Source: Agroathelia rolfsii
Taxonomy: Eukaryota > Basidiomycota > Agaricomycetes > Amylocorticiales > Amylocorticiaceae
DNA: 64,000 bases
Assembly (NCBI GenBank): GCA_018343915.1
Contig: JABRWF010000003.1
Span: forward strand, 4,588,001-4,652,000
Direction: 5' to 3'
Shown: one piece after another, positions 22,624 through 36,909 of the stretch
Layout of the letters: each line of letters begins with the position of its first letter
Position numbering within the stretch: the stretch's first letter is position 1
Made by a program: the position numbers and the translations under genes
The notes under the pieces: generated by a model
Told to the model about the DNA's origin: nothing
Databases searched by the model: none
The model's input: the letters and a program-made list of their open reading frames with translations, nothing else

Positions 22624-25600
22624 ATGATAACATTTACACCTTTAGCAGGAGATGCTAAAGGCATTCGAACTACACCGCTTTCATATTTATTGCAGATAGA
22701 TGATGTCCATATTTTGCTTGATTGCGGCTCTCCAGACTGGAATCCAGAAAAGTCTGCCTCGACATCTGCTGTGACGGCAGACGAGCTGGCGAGCAGAGAG
22801 GAACATTGGGAGTCCTACTGCGACTCCCTAAAAAAGTGCGTGAGCTATGAAATAGCAATGAATTATTGATTTATGAGATCTCGGTAATGGTAGGCATGCA
22901 CCGTCCATCGACCTTATTCTTCTCTCACATGGCGATCTTGCCCATTGCGGCCTATACCCTTATGCCTATGCAAGATGGGGTTTAAAGGCGCAGACCTATA
23001 CAACACTTCCCGTGCAAGCTATGGGCAGAATTGCTACCTCAGAAGACATTGAGGGCTTCCGTGACGAACAGGATGCAGGTGACCAACTCACAGAAACTTT
23101 AGAGGAGCATGCCGAGGATGGCATGTCCGAAACTCCCGCCGCTCCCAAGAGCCAAGCCAGCAAGAAGGGAAAATATGTGGCTACGCTTCAGGAAGTGCAT
23201 GATGCTTTTGACTCGGTAAACACACTCCGGTACTCGCAACCCACGCATTTGCAAGGTAATAAACAAGCTATACAATGCTTTTAGGACCCACTGATTGACA
23301 TCGCGAACAGGCAAGTGTCAAGGCCTGACAATTACACCATTCAATGCCGGTCATACACTGGGAGGAACGATATGGAAAATTCGATCTCCAACCTCTGGAA
23401 CGATTGTCTACGCTGTCAACATGAATCATATGCGCGAACGCCATCTCGATGGTACTGTCATTATGAGGCAGGCTGCAGGCGGTGTATTCGAACCTCTAGC
23501 ACGACCAGACTTGCTCATCACCGATGCTGACCGGGCGACCGTCATTACCAGCAGACGCAAAGATCGCGATGCGGCACTTCTCGGTACGCTTATTTCGATT
23601 TCGGGGCTCTTCTCTTGTGCTCATCCTGAGCTTCAGATACAATTACGGCTACTCTTTCATCAAGATGTTCTATTCTCCTACCTTGTGATGCCAGCACGCG
23701 TGTTCTCGAGCTTCTCGTTCTCCTTGATCAACATTGGAGTTTCTCTCGACTGCGCTACCCCATTTGTCTTATATCCAAAACAGGTTCTGAAATGCTAGCA
23801 TTCGTGCGTAGTATGATGGAATGGCTGGGCGGTACGATTAACAAAGAAGACATTGGAGAGGATGGCGGTAATTCCAAGCAGGGAAACAAGCGTCGCAAGA
23901 TGGGCAACAGAGACGAAGAGGCTGAAGATGATGCTCTTGGTGCGTTTGCTTTGAGATTCAGGTATGGGGAACCCTACTTTTCCCTTGATTCGAAGTGATG
24001 ATGGGATCATTCAAATTCTATTCAGGCATCTGGACATATTCTCAAACCCACAGCACATGCTGCAAAAGTATTCCTCCAAGGAGCCCAAACTAATCCTAGC
24101 TGTTCCCGCATCCTTATCTCATGGCCCTTCTCGAACATTGTTTACTACGTTCGCTGCCATCCCTGACAATGTTGTTTTGCTCACCAGTAGAGGGGAAGAA
24201 GGCACCCTCGAACGACAGCTATTTGACAAATGGAATGATTCTCAACGTGGAGATGATAAATGGGATAAAGGACGAATTGGTAGCAACATCATGATGGATG
24301 GAACACTTAGTTTGATGGTGCGTCATTCGTGTATGGAAGGCTCTCTTGGTCTTCTAACATCCATGTCCACAGATGCATAGCAAGGTTCCACTTCAAGGCC
24401 AAGAGCTTGAGGACTACCTCGCGAAGGAACGCGCCGCGAAAGAAAAGGAAGCCGCTCAACAGGCTGCTATAGTCCGCAATCAGCGTATGCTGGAGGCAGA
24501 CGAGGATGTCAGTGATTCGGACAGTGATTCTGATATGTCTGAGAAGGACGAAGGCGAAGATGACAAGGCGATGGATACCGGTGACGACTTCGACCAGCCG
24601 CGTACTAGTAGGCTGGACGACGTCGATTGGGATGAGGGTCTGACGAAACAACTGGTGTCGTTCGATATCTATATCAAGGGCAACGTGTCAAAGTCCACAT
24701 CTTTCTTCAAGGGCTCAACAACAACTACGACCCAGCGTTTCCGGATGTTCCCTTATATAGAGAGGAAGAGGAAGATTGACGAGTATGGCGAGACGTTGGA
24801 TGTAGGAATGTGGCTCAGGAAAGGAAAAGTGTTGGAGCAAGATGCCCAAGAAGAGGATTCTAAGGAGGAGAAACGTATTCAAGAGGTGGAGGACGAAGCT
24901 AAGGTAAGAAATGTCTGGGCTGATTATAAATATGCAATACTGATCTATTCATTAGAAAGCCGTACGGGAGCCACCTTCAAAGTACGTGACTTCAATAGTC
25001 GACGTGCAACTGGCATGTCGTCTTCTCTTCCTCGATATGGAGGGTCTTAACGATGGTCGTGCCGTAAAAACCATCGTTCCTCAGGTGAACCCGCGTAAAA
25101 TGGTCAGTTTCTTACCACCGTTTGAAGGTAGCAACTACTTATAAAAATATTAAGATCCTGGTTCATGCTCTTCCCACCGCGACTGAAGCCCTAATCGAGG
25201 GTTGTGGAAATATCCGCGCTATGACCAAGGATATCTTCGCCCCAACCGTCGGTGAAAGCATCCAAATCGGACAGCAGACCAACAGCTTCTCCATCTCGCT
25301 CAGCGACGCCCTCTTGTCTTCTTTAACCATGTCTCGGGTCAGTCACTTTCGCTTCTTCCTCGTACCCATTATCTTTCTGCCCTTGCTAACCCGGTCTATG
25401 GAAATAACAGTTTGAGGACAACGAAGTCGGCTTCATCGCTGGCCGCGTCATGGCACATTCAAACTCTATCATCCCCACTCTCGAGCCCTTGGCTTCGAAA
25501 GCAAATACCCCCAAGGCCGACCTCCGTCCGGCCACGACGCGCAAGCACGATAGCAACGCCGTTCTCGGATCCCGGCCCCCCATGGCCCTACCGCATTCGA

Positions 25601-25875
25601 CAATGATAGGCGATCTCAAGCTGACTGCGCTCAAGGCACGTCTGGCTGCTGTCGGGGTACAGGCGGAGCTCATTGGAGAGGGTGTTCTCATTTGTGGTGC
25701 GGGCGCGACGAGACGTGGTGGCGGTGGTGTTGGTGCTGATGATTCCTCTCTCGGTGAGAGCGTGGCGGTCCGTAAGACGACGAAGGGGAAGGTTGAATTG
25801 GAGGGGAATGTGTCGGATATTTACTATACAGTTAGGCGGGAGATTTACAAGTTGCATGCGTTGGTGTCAGCATAA
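22624..25875 (+). CDS. CFT2: Cleavage and polyadenylation factor subunit CFT2/CPSF100
   Basis: The protein opens MITFTPLAGDAKGIRTTPLS and YLLQIDDVHILLDCG, the metallo-beta-lactamase start of CPSF100. Next come DLILLSHGDLAHCGLYPYAY, LPVQAMGRIA, LRYSQPTHLQGKCQGLTITP, FNAGHTLGGTIWKI, IVYAVNMNHMRERHLDG and LLITDADRATVITSRRKDRD, all in family order. The metal motif is SHGDLAH instead of HxHxDH, as in catalytically dead CPSF100. An acidic insert rich in Asp/Ser/Glu (about 24490-24600) interrupts the beta-CASP region, and a conserved C-terminal domain ends KLHALVSA. It scaffolds the pre-mRNA 3'-end processing complex next to the nuclease Ysh1/CPSF73. Many small introns; about 900 residues. Confidence 0.92.
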
Positions 25876-26003
25876 CTGATAATAAATGTATGTACATGTA
25901 CAACACCCGTCGTCTTATAATCCCGAGTTGAAGTACAGTGTGATAATGAAAGAAAAAGTAGGGTTGATAGACGCGAAGAGCGTCAATGAATAAGAATGAT
26001 CAT

Positions 26004-27980
26004 TCATGCTCTCTTTTGCCTCTTGGTGTTTGTACGGCCTGTAGTGGAGGTATCTACCGAAGATACTGATACCGATCGACGACTCTGGAGAGATGGATCA
26101 ACAGTAAGCATGAAACCTGACCTTAGATACCATATAGATATTTTACCTGTTTCCTACTGCGTGCACTTCTCGTACTCAACACGCTCTGCGCCCTCCCCTC
26201 ATCATCTGCACCCTCATCCACCTCCATAGGCGACTCCACATCTGCACTAGTAGGTACAGAGCCAACACCACCAGACATTGATGCACGCCTAGCATGCGTA
26301 GTAGAGCTCTCCGGCGATGCATCTTCCTCATTCGTTGTACTAATACCTAAGCGCTCCTTCTCCGTCCGAATATCCTGCTCGACCTTGTCCACGACCTTTT
26401 TAGTATCGAGAAGCGCCATTGTAGCGTGGATAAGCGCATCAAGCTGCATCACGTTCTCGCGTGTGGGCATGATGAGTCTACCCGCATTGACACCGACTTC
26501 AGCGAGAGCTTGCGTGATTTTAGGTGCGACGGGTGCTTTGAGCGTAGGGATGCGGTAGCTACGGAGGTGGACCGGTGTGTGTGATAGTTTGGTGCTGCCT
26601 GGTGCTACGGATGATGGGTCTGTGCGATGAATGCAATGCTGGAGATCTTTAATAATAGTGAAAGAGTTAGTATCGAGTACAGCCAGGGGACAAAAGATGT
26701 CTGAGCATACCATAAGCAGTACTCTTGGTGGATCCTGACCGCTTGGCCGGCGGTACCGAGCCAGAGGGAGAGGGCATGACAGGTGTTGAGGGCGAGTCGA
26801 GGTCGTTGCCCTTTTTCTTCTTCTTGGTGTCAATAGTAACATTGGCAGTCGTGAGCGATCCGTCATCATCGATGACGACGTCTGCTAGGCCTGATTCGAC
26901 GCCGAGAAGTGTTCTTAAGAGGTCCTCGCGCTCCTTTTTAAATTTACGCTCTCGTTGCTCCAGTCGTTTTATTTCAATATACAGGGCATTTTCTTCCTCG
27001 ATTTGTTCTGGCGTGCGGCTTTCAAGACTTTCAATGTATTTCTTTCGTGTTGTTTCTCGTTCTGTCAGGACAGAATGATTGAATTTGGACGAAGAATAAT
27101 TGAAAAAAAGCTGGCGGCACTGAACGTACCTTTGTCGAATTGTAAGCTGGATAAAAGGGCAGCCTTGCTGGCCTCGTCCCCAGCCCACGGTCGATTCCGG
27201 ACAAGTTTTCGACAAACACTGTAGTATCTATCCTTCAGATCCTGCAGAGATACGGATGTCAGAGGGGAAAGGACATAGTAAGCTTTTTTCTTACCTCAAC
27301 TGACCGGGATGAATCACCATACTCATAACGGTCATGTATGGGATACCACCGATGATCGAATTCTTGAACGAGATTCATGAGATAATCCGTCTCTTCTTTG
27401 GTCCATTCTGGGTCTGTTTACAAAATGGTGGTTAGTCAGTCTCTCGTTACCTTCGAGCTCTGGTATACCTTCGAGTAGACGATTGTATTCGTCTTGCGAG
27501 TATGTGTACACCGTAGCGCGGACGTCGTATTTGGCGAAAGGATAGACTAATCGAGTGTCATGTAAGATGTATGCGGCGTGCATATCTGCAAATGCACCAG
27601 TACCTTCATTAGGATTTGAGTTTGCCTTCGCCCAATGGCCCAATGCAAGCCCGTCAGACCGTACGGCATTCTTGAATGTTCTCCATTCCCTACAGGTACA
27701 TGACTTAGATGAAAGAAAGCCATGTGTTGCTTGCATGCTACTACCATTTGACGCTTCCCCCACCTCCCCCTAATTTTGGTTTCTGCTTCAGTTGTGGTTT
27801 GGCCAGTTGTGTGGCAAGTGATGGAGCGGAGGGACCGATGAGGGAATACAGCTCTCGTGAGATGCCTTCGGGTTTGCGTGCAGACGTCGAGGCTTGCTTT
27901 TTCGGTTGAGACGGCCCAGCGCGGGAGCTACTTGAAGGAAGTGATAGTATACTGCGTATATCTGCAGCAGAGGCGGACAT
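26004..27980 (-). CDS. SWC4: SWR1/NuA4 subunit SWC4 (DMAP1 homologue)
   Basis: It begins MSASAADIRSILSLPSSSSR and continues with YSLIGPSAPSL and a segment ending in REWRTFKN. The SANT/Myb-like DMAP1 domain follows: YSQDEYNRLLE, then DPEWTKEETDYLMNLVQEFD and HRWYPIHDRYEYG. Next are the conserved LKDRYYSVCRKL, a basic coiled coil (RKKYIESLESRTPEQIEEEN and IKRLEQRERKFKKEREDL) and a second domain with LRSYRIPTLKAP. The C-terminus ends TNTKRQKRA after a last small exon. Swc4/Eaf2 is shared by the SWR1 remodeller, which deposits histone H2A.Z, and the NuA4 acetyltransferase. The length and domain order fit the family. Confidence 0.92.
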
Positions 27981-28315
27981 GATACCAGAGTGTGGTGGTA
28001 ATGATAATCGAATGAAGCTATAGGTCAGGCTACTACCAGTAGTCAAGAGTATGATAGTATATAGAGATCCGAGTTATGATGGTCGAGTTCCAAGTAATAA
28101 CTGAGCGCCACCGGAAGTAAATAGGAGTGGCGTGAATACATGGGCGCCGATATTGTCATGTGCATCATGATCATGATGTCCATTGTAGGTGCCCAGTTCA
28201 TCAAGCGCTAAGCACACGGCCACAAGAGCCCCGCAGCGCTCTTGCTGCGCACCCACGACGCTAAGCGTCGATAAGCAACATTGCTACATCCAAAACCACT
28301 ACTACCAACAACACC
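27981..28315. promoter_or_regulatory. Divergent promoter region SWC4 / AAA+ ATPase
   Basis: 335 bp. An inverted repeat ACGACGCTAAGCGTCG lies at about 28255-28270, just before the ATPase leader. No TATA box. Confidence 0.45.
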
Positions 28316-30440
28316 ATGAGGAATCTCGACGATGCTTTTGTGAATATATCTTTCAATGACGAGCCCAGCGATGCACACCCTGACTGGCATGGGCACCACA
28401 GGACCGATTATTCAGCGTTTTTGGAGCAAGGTAGGGCGCGTTATCTTGTGTGACTTTCGTAGGTCTTACTGAACGTCTTAGGATCTGCCAAGTATCCCGC
28501 CCCGGAGCTGCAGGGTGCAGACGCCCTGCGGAAGCTGCACCCTGGGTACTCGCTTGTTTTGACCTCGGACTATCGACTTGACCCGACTGTATTCCCGGGT
28601 GCTACTATGGTCCCAGTGGATGAAGATAAGAACGTGCTCGAAGTTGTGTTCTTTGCTCTTTCCTTGAAAACATCGCCCATACCCGGAAGACTTGGTCATA
28701 TGATTGATTACGCTGGCTACAAAGTTACCTGGGAGGTTAGCGAATGATCTTCATTTTCATCTCCGAATATTTGTTGAGATTTGGTAATTTGTCTAGGATC
28801 ATGAGTTTATTGTTCATGTAGTCAAGGTAAATAGGCTGTTTAGCGCAACATCATCAATGCTATCTAAGTGATCTATTTTCAGGTACCTTCTGGGTTAGGC
28901 TTCAAATATGTGCGATTCTTCCTCCATAACGGGCCTGAAGAGACCATACGGAAATTCTTGCTCACACTTGGGCTGTGGAGTGATGGACTCCGGAACGAAA
29001 TTTGGGTATTTGATAACGGTTTCTGGAGAAAGGTGATTCTATTTTACGCCTCACGATGTTAGTAGCGTGGTGTCTAAAGTAAAGACAGGACGCCAAGCTG
29101 TGGCAGGAGGTTCAGAAAGCGGACTGGAAGGATGTTATCTTGAAAGACGAAGTCAAATCCACTTTGCAGAAAGATGTTTATGGATTTTTTGATTCTGAGG
29201 AACTGTACCGCAAGTTAGCTATTCCATGGAAGGTGGGTGGGATTTCGTTCATTCGTTTAGTGTAGAAAGGGAAATTTATGGCACATCTAACATCTATTCT
29301 ACATTGTAGCGCGGTATCATCATGTACGGCCCTCCTGGTAATGGAAAAACGATCAGCATCAAGGCGATCATGAAAACTTGCGATGCAAAAGGATTTAAAC
29401 CTCTTTACGTTCGGTCATTCAAAAGTTCGTTTTTCATCCGTTATTCTTTCCCTTCCTTTGCTGATGGTCTTCAAAGGCTACATGGGTGAAGAGGCCGCAA
29501 TGAGCGATGTGTTTACAAAGGCCCGACAGCTTTCGCCCTGTGTCGTCGTCCTGGAAGACTTGGACGCTCTCATTAACAATCAGAACCGGTCTTTCTTCCT
29601 CAACCAGCTTGATGGTCTTGATGACAACGATGGTTTACTTGTCATTGGAACGACTAACCACTTTGATCGTCTGGACCCAGGCTTATCATCGCGCCCTAGC
29701 CGCTTCGATAGGAAGTAGTAAGTAGTTGAATGTAGAACAATCATAAAAGTCACGCCACTGACTGTTTGCAGCCTGTTTGACGATCCTGACGCCGAAGAGC
29801 GCAAGCTATATTGCAGGTACTGGCAAAATAAGCTCAAGGATAACAAAGATATCGAGTTCTCCGATTCCCTGGTTGATGAAATCGTGGACAAAACCGATCA
29901 CTTTAGCTTTGCCTATCTTAAGGAAGCCTTGTAAGCAATCTTCATGATCTCGTGTTGCTTTTAATTCATCTGATACGGTGTATCAAAAGCGTTTCAACTC
30001 TCGTTCTCCTTGCTATTCACGAGGGCAAAAAGCCACAGTTCACAGAAATCATAAAAAACACCATTAAATCCTTACGCAAGCAGCTGAATAAGCCTAATGC
30101 GACTCAGATGCCACTGCGAAGCCCGATCACTCCTCAGACTTCACGAGAGGAAAGACAGAGCACTGAACGCAGAAATCGCCTCTTTCCTCCTTTCCTCGAG
30201 AATTGGATGAACACTCAGGGTGGCGGCCCGCCTCAGGATACCTTACCGACGTACATTAACTTGCCACCTCCTTCCGACCCTCATTATCCTGGTCTCTCCG
30301 GAACTCCCACAGAGTCAGAGCACCCTGGACACTGGTACCGACTCCAGCGACAGCGCCAGATGCTGCGGGATTCCCTCCTGCCTGGAGGTCATTCCGGTGC
30401 GCCCGAAGATTGGAGTGCAGGGTTTGGGCATCCTTTTTAA
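28316..30440 (+). CDS. AAA+ ATPase, Bcs1/SpoVK-like, specific role unknown
   Basis: Multi-exon gene starting MRNLDDAFVNISFNDEPSDA. The N-terminal 250 residues have no known motif. The single AAA module has Walker A GIIMYGPPGNGKT, a pore-loop-like GYMGEEAAM, Walker B CVVVLEDLDALI, sensor 1 VIGTTNHFDRLDPGL and the arginine-finger region SRPSRFDRKY. A small helical domain with FSFAYLKEALVSTL follows. The C-terminal 130 residues are Pro/Ser/Arg-rich and probably disordered. There is no transmembrane segment, so this is not the mitochondrial Bcs1 itself. Fungi carry many such single-AAA proteins of unknown role; it probably remodels a protein complex. Domain assignment is firm, cellular role is not. 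Confidence 0.85.
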
Positions 30441-30938
30441 TGGCAAGGATGGGCTCCATAATGCCTCAAATCCCCACAATACTGTGGAACAGTAACTAGC
30501 AAGTGAATGACTGGGTGTACAACTAGTGTAAATAAATATGCTCAATCCACTTGAGTACAAATTGAAACCGTTATTTTAACATCCTACAAATATTTCTGTG
30601 TCGAAATATTTTATATTGAAAACTTGCTCAACAGCATGATGAGAACGAGAGGGGGATACAAATGATGATGCGATGGATTTCACATGATAACAAAGCCAAC
30701 TCTAGGGCAGGGTAACTTGACACCATGAAGTCAAGCGCAATTTCCAATGCAGCGATGAAGAGTTCATCACTCAGGCATTTTGATGCAAGCTATTACATCA
30801 TTCGATTTCTACAACCGCTGCGGTTCACTCGGGCTCGGACCGCCTGAAACATAAACACCGATTACAACTTGACTTGAAACTTGCTACTACTTAATCGCCT
30901 ATTTATCGCGTCTCTGCTCCTCTGAAGCTGTTCCCAAA
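30441..30938. other. Spacer, no gene
   Basis: 3' flank of the AAA+ gene and promoter of the PAF-AH-like gene; nothing else seen. Confidence 0.55.
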
Positions 30939-32642
30939 ATGCCTTTCCTACCTGAAATACGAGGGCGGTTCAAAGTTGGTTGTACAACTTTTGTGCACAC
31001 CCTACCGAAGCCGATGGTCATAGGCCAAGCTACCATGCGCAAAACTAGCAAGCCCGCTCTTCAGCTGGAGCAGGTTGTGTTCTCTGCATATTATCCAACC
31101 AACCCAGGGAAATCTTCAAAAGGCATCCCATGGATCAACAGGTACGCATACTTGGTATTGAATCTACTTCTGTTGCTTATTTTGATGATATCAAGTCCAA
31201 TATCTGAGTCGTTGCGTGGATGGGCGCATTTTGGAAGTAAGAACACAATTCTGTCCAGTGTTTCATCAGACGTGACTTTGGTCGTACAGATATGCCAACG
31301 GCGCTATACATATTGGTATTTCCATTCGCATACATCCTCTCTGTTCTTGTAAAGGTAATTGTATTTTTTTTCGATTTCCTTCCAAGAGCGCTAAAACATA
31401 CTGTTGTTACGCTCGAGATCCCCGTCTACGTCAACTCCCCGCTTCTGAATCCCCAAGAATTGGATCCATCGACCAGCAAGCCCCAATGGCCTCTGGTAAT
31501 ATTCTCGCATGGCCTAGGCGGAAGCCGTACTACTTACAGGTAGGCAGGTTTCTGTGGATATCCCAACCTATAGTCATTTGTCTTCGATTACCCAGTCAAA
31601 TATGTGCTCGTCTGGCAGCATCCGGCCGAGTAGTTTTAGCTGTTGAACATCATGACGGGAGTGGCCACATGTTTATTGATGCTCATGGGAATGGCGTCGC
31701 ATATATCCAGGAAGGTGAAGTGAAGTAGGTTTTGCTTTTGTATGGAAGGCACTTTGCGTTTTCTTTATTGAATCTCACTCGCCAGGTGGGAAGATGAGTC
31801 GAATAAGGACCCTACCTCACACCCTCTGCCACTTCGTACTGAACAGCTGGAGCTCCGCCGACATGAGATTTACCTAACCCATTCCCTAATATCTCAGCTC
31901 TCTATTGCATCCACGAACGAGATGAATTCTGGATCCAGGAAACTATCTACACATGACAGTTCAGAAATCGACTGGTCCAGCTGGAATGAATCACGTATCC
32001 GTTGCTCCGAAGGCATCTTTCTTACTGGTCATTCTTTTGGAGGAGCGACTGTACTCTCCATTTTAGCCAACCCCCCTTCCACAGGCTACAAAGATCTGCC
32101 GATAGCCAAGGCTCTAGTGCTTGATCCTTGGTTGGAGCCATTCGCATCTCCAGGTCCAGAACCGTATGCGTCTTCGAAGATGCAGGACGATGCAGCAAGC
32201 ACAGTCCCAGAAACCAAGCCCAAACTGCTGGTTATTAATTCTGAAGGATTCACTCTCTGGAAGCCGCATTTCGAACGATTAGAGGGATTAGAAAAGGTTT
32301 GGCAGGAACATGGATGGCGCCTTGTAACCGTCTGTGAGTTTTTCTCATTTCCTCATACCAAGTTAACCGCGTGGCTTAAATGAATTCTCAGTACGGTCAA
32401 GACATGTAACCTTCTCTGATGTCCCCTTCCTACCTATCCCGTTTATGCGTAGCGACCCAAATGCACCAAAAGAGATGGATGTCATTTCCGATCTTTCGGA
32501 TGCTTTTCTGGGAGGAAGAGCTGAGGATAAGTTGCTAGAAAATGTTAAGACGTTGGATAGCATGGTTGTCGTAGAGGACAATACGAGACATTGGAAGAAG
32601 GCAATAGCAGGTGATGCAGGCGATGTGTTAGTGCATATTTAG
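30939..32642 (+). CDS. Platelet-activating-factor acetylhydrolase-like lipase
   Basis: The N-terminus MPFLPEIRGRFKVGCTTFVH leads to VFSAYYPTNP, GIPWI, SESLRGWAHFG, and a hydrophobic segment (TALYILVFPFAYILSVLVK) that may anchor it in a membrane. The hydrolase core shows WPLVIFSHGLGGSRTTYS, VVLAVEHHDGSG and the nucleophile elbow FLTGHSFGGATVLSIL. The Asp is in KALVLDPWLEPF and the His is in RSRHVTFSDVPFLPIP. This is the order and spacing of PAF-AH group VII enzymes. They hydrolyse short or oxidised sn-2 acyl chains of phospholipids. About 450 residues in several exons. The C-terminal sequence DAGDVLVHI is not a peroxisomal signal. Confidence 0.88.
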
Positions 32643-32939
32643 ATACATAGAATCGTTGGATTGTATTCACGTTACACTACAATTTTGCTATTAGAATAAT
32701 CTATCCGTCTAAATCGGAGCGTGGATGTTTCCGACGTAACGCGATAACAGTTATCTAGAATTTAGACTAATGAATTTCTACTAGTGACTCATACGTACGT
32801 ACGTACTCAAAGTTACTCTGGAACACTGCAAAACAGGACTATACGCCTCAACTCCATCATTTCCACCACGAGTATACAAGCATATCTGTCTCGTCTTATA
32901 TCCCATTAATTGGAAGCCTATAGACCACCAAATCAGTAC

Positions 32940-35728
32940 ATGGCCTCCACGGACTACATCCCACTTTTCAAATCGATCGGGCTGACGCAGGCTAAAGCAG
33001 CAGAGGCTGCCAAGTCTCCTAAGTCGGCTGCTCTGCTTGCTTCGCTCATTGAGTCAAACGATCTTACGGCACGATCATTGGACGAGAAGAAAGCTGGACT
33101 TATCGGTGCCTTTGCCGTGCAATCAGCCAAGAGCGAAAATGTGGCAGAACCTGAGCGCAAATATGTTGTAGGAGCCATCATTGATGGACGCTTGAAAAGT
33201 ACAGACCAAGTTGGAGGTAATCTGAAGGTTTTCAGCTAATGAGACCGTACGCTCAATCCGGTTTGTATAGCTGCCTCCAAGTATATCGAGAGTCATACAG
33301 ACCCCATTGATTCCGCTGATTTCGATAAAGCATGTGGTGTTGGTATGCATCGATCTTTTCTATACTCCCAGATCATATTAAACTGAGCTTGGTTCGCGTT
33401 TTAGGTTTCAGCATAACTCCAGAGGAGCTGCTGAATCATGTCACAAATTATGTATCAATCAGCGCAGCTTCTGGATGGTCAAATCTATCCGCCACACTCA
33501 CTGGCGTTAAAAGTCTGCCAGATCTCCGTTGGGCAAATCCACTCGAACTAAAAAATGCCGTCGAAAAGGTATTCATTGATAAATTTGGTGCAAAGGAAGC
33601 AAACAAGCCCAAAGCAAAGGTATTGCATTATCTTAGTATATGTATGAAAAATAAATCCTTAGGCTTCTTAGGAGCCTAGCAAGGGCTCCAAGCCTACAGC
33701 AGAAAGTAAAAGCACGCCAGCTACGGAGAGCGCGCCTCGCAAGACAGTATTTGAGGAAGGTTTCCTCGGAGCGCTTCATAAGCCTGGAGGGAATCCACAG
33801 ATCGACCCTGGCCTACGAGAGGCACACCTCAAAGCTACGGGTGGCCTTGTATACACACGGTTTCCTCCAGAGCCAAATGGATTCTTGCATATTGGTCATT
33901 CCAAAGCGATCTTTGTCAATTTCGGGTATGCCGCTCATCATGGTGGCAGATGTTACTTGCGTTACGATGACACGAACCCGACAAAAGAAGAAGGCAAATA
34001 TTTTGAAAGCATACTGGAGATGGTTCGGTGGTTAGGTTATGAACCATGGAAAATCACGTATTCCAGCGATTACTTCCAGGAGCTTTATGATCTCGCTGTA
34101 GAGTTGATCAGGCGAGATAAAGCATATGTCTGTCATTGTTCAAGTATGTTTTCGTTTGCCCGGTTACTCCTTTTTCTCAAAACCTTTATCTGTGCAGGGG
34201 AGACCATTAGAATCGAAAGAGGAGAGAAAGGAGGAGAGCGAAAGGAATGCATACATCGATCAAGACCAGTTTCGGAATCACTTACTGAATTTGAGAAAAT
34301 GAAGAATGGCCATTATCGTCCCGAAGAAGCAAACCTCCGCATGAAGCAGGACATCCTTGGTGATCCAAATCCTCAAATGTGGGATCTTACAGCCTATCGA
34401 GTGTTGGACGCCCCACATCACCGCACGGGGGACACATGGAAGATCTATCCAACTTATGATTTCACACATTGTTTAGTCGATAGTTTCGAGAATATTTCGT
34501 GAGTATATGTGCGCATTTTTCTATCGTAATATTGTCTAAACAGCATTAAAACAGTCATTCACTGTGCACAACCGAATTTATCGCCTCCCGCCAGTCCTAT
34601 GAGTGGCTTTGTGACGCCCTCTCAGTTTACAAACCTCGCCAGTCTGAGTACGGACGTCTCAATATCCAGGGAACAGTCATGTCGAAACGCAAGCTACTTT
34701 CCCTTGTCAATGAAGGCTATGTGTCAGATTGGGACGATCCTCGGCTCTACACTCTTATTGCGCTCAGAAGGAGAGGTGTACCTCCAGGAGCCATCATCAA
34801 CTTCGTTAGCACTCTTGGTGTATCGACTGCAGCATCGAACATTGAGGTCGCGCGCTTCGATCAAAGCATTCGGCAGTACCTTGAGAACACTGTTCCACGT
34901 CTCTTGATGGTACTCAAACCCCTCAAAGTGACCATCGAGAATCTGCCCCAGGATTACGTGTTGATGGTTGAGAAACCCCTTCACCCCAAGGTCCCTACGC
35001 TCGGAACCACCACCATCCCCTTCACACGAACCATCTATATCGAAGCCGATGACTTCCGTCTTGAAGACACCAAGGACTACTTCCGTTTGGCACCCGGAAA
35101 AACTGTTGGTCTCTTCCAGGCTCCTCACCCCATCACTTGTGTCTCCTACAAGGCAGATCCAAAGACAGGAGAAGTAACGGAGCTTATCTGCAAACTCGAG
35201 AACGAAGGGCCTGCAAAGAAGCCGAAAGCCTTCATTCAGTGGGTCGCAGATCATCCCGCCTCGAGCAGCCCTATCCGTGTGGATGAGACACGCGTCTTCC
35301 ATCAGCTTTTCAAGAGCGATGATCCTTCAAAGGCTGTTCCCGATTTCAAGGCGGACATCAATTCGGATAGCCTTGAGATTGTTCGAGGAGCAATGCTCGA
35401 GATTGGCTTCTACCCTCTGGCCCGTAGACTTTATGCTGAGGCAAGACGGGAAGCGGTGGAAAGAACTAATAAAGCTCTTGAGAATTCCGCGACGAAGGAA
35501 TCGCCGACTACAGGTACAGATGACACACCGCACGCTACCAGCGAACAGTTGATTGGCAAGGAATGTGTGCGCTTCCAAGGACTGCGTGTAGCCTATTTTG
35601 CACTCGATAAAGACTCCCGAATGGCATCGTTGACGGAGACGACGGGAGAAGCAGCTCCTAAACAGGGTGATTATCTCGTACTAAATCGTATTGTCAGTTT
35701 GAAGGAGGACTCTGGCAAAGCAGCTTGA
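32940..35728 (+). CDS. GLN4: Glutaminyl-tRNA synthetase, cytosolic
   Basis: It starts [20 protein letters not shown], the N-terminal GlnRS-specific helical domain of eukaryotes ([22 protein letters not shown]). After a Lys/Ser linker comes the class I catalytic domain: [20 protein letters not shown] (HIGH motif), [45 protein letters not shown], and [18 protein letters not shown]. The KMSKS-type motif is [20 protein letters not shown]. The anticodon-binding beta barrels follow (KEWTLE-like region, [20 protein letters not shown], and [16 protein letters not shown]). It charges tRNA-Gln. The TTG-initiated frame upstream is not needed; ATG at 32940 is the first Met. About 800 residues. Confidence 0.95.
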
Positions 35729-35837
35729 TCAGGTTAATTATATTCCTTGAACAAATCGTCTAGCTATAATAAAAATACAACTGAAGCAAAATTACTTTGT
35801 CTGAGGCATTGGAAAGAGCGTATTTCCAACACGGGTT

Positions 35838-36647
<810 letters not shown>

Positions 36648-36909
36648 TTGAGGGCTTTCGGTTAATAAATCGGCCACTGATTCGTGAGATTTATGAGTGT
36701 AGGTGTATGACCGCCGTGAGTATCTTATCTTCGGCTGCCTGAGTCCAAGTTCTCAATTCCTTTGCTTCCGCCCACATCTTGCGCTTGAACTGCCCGCGCC
36801 GTGGTAAGCACTCGACCGCAATGACGTTCAGCACCGGAATCCAACAATAACATTAATAACATCTTAAATAAGCCAGAGACTTCTGGCTTTACTCAGTGTT
36901 TACATCCAT

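Noticed and set aside
22790..23000. SHGDLAH in place of HxHxDH in CFT2 as a possible lost active site
   Set aside because: CPSF100-type proteins are normally inactive with a degenerate motif; this is expected, not a finding.
34724..35302. 193-codon open frame on the minus strand
   Set aside because: Antisense to the glutaminyl-tRNA synthetase anticodon-binding region; no motif of its own.
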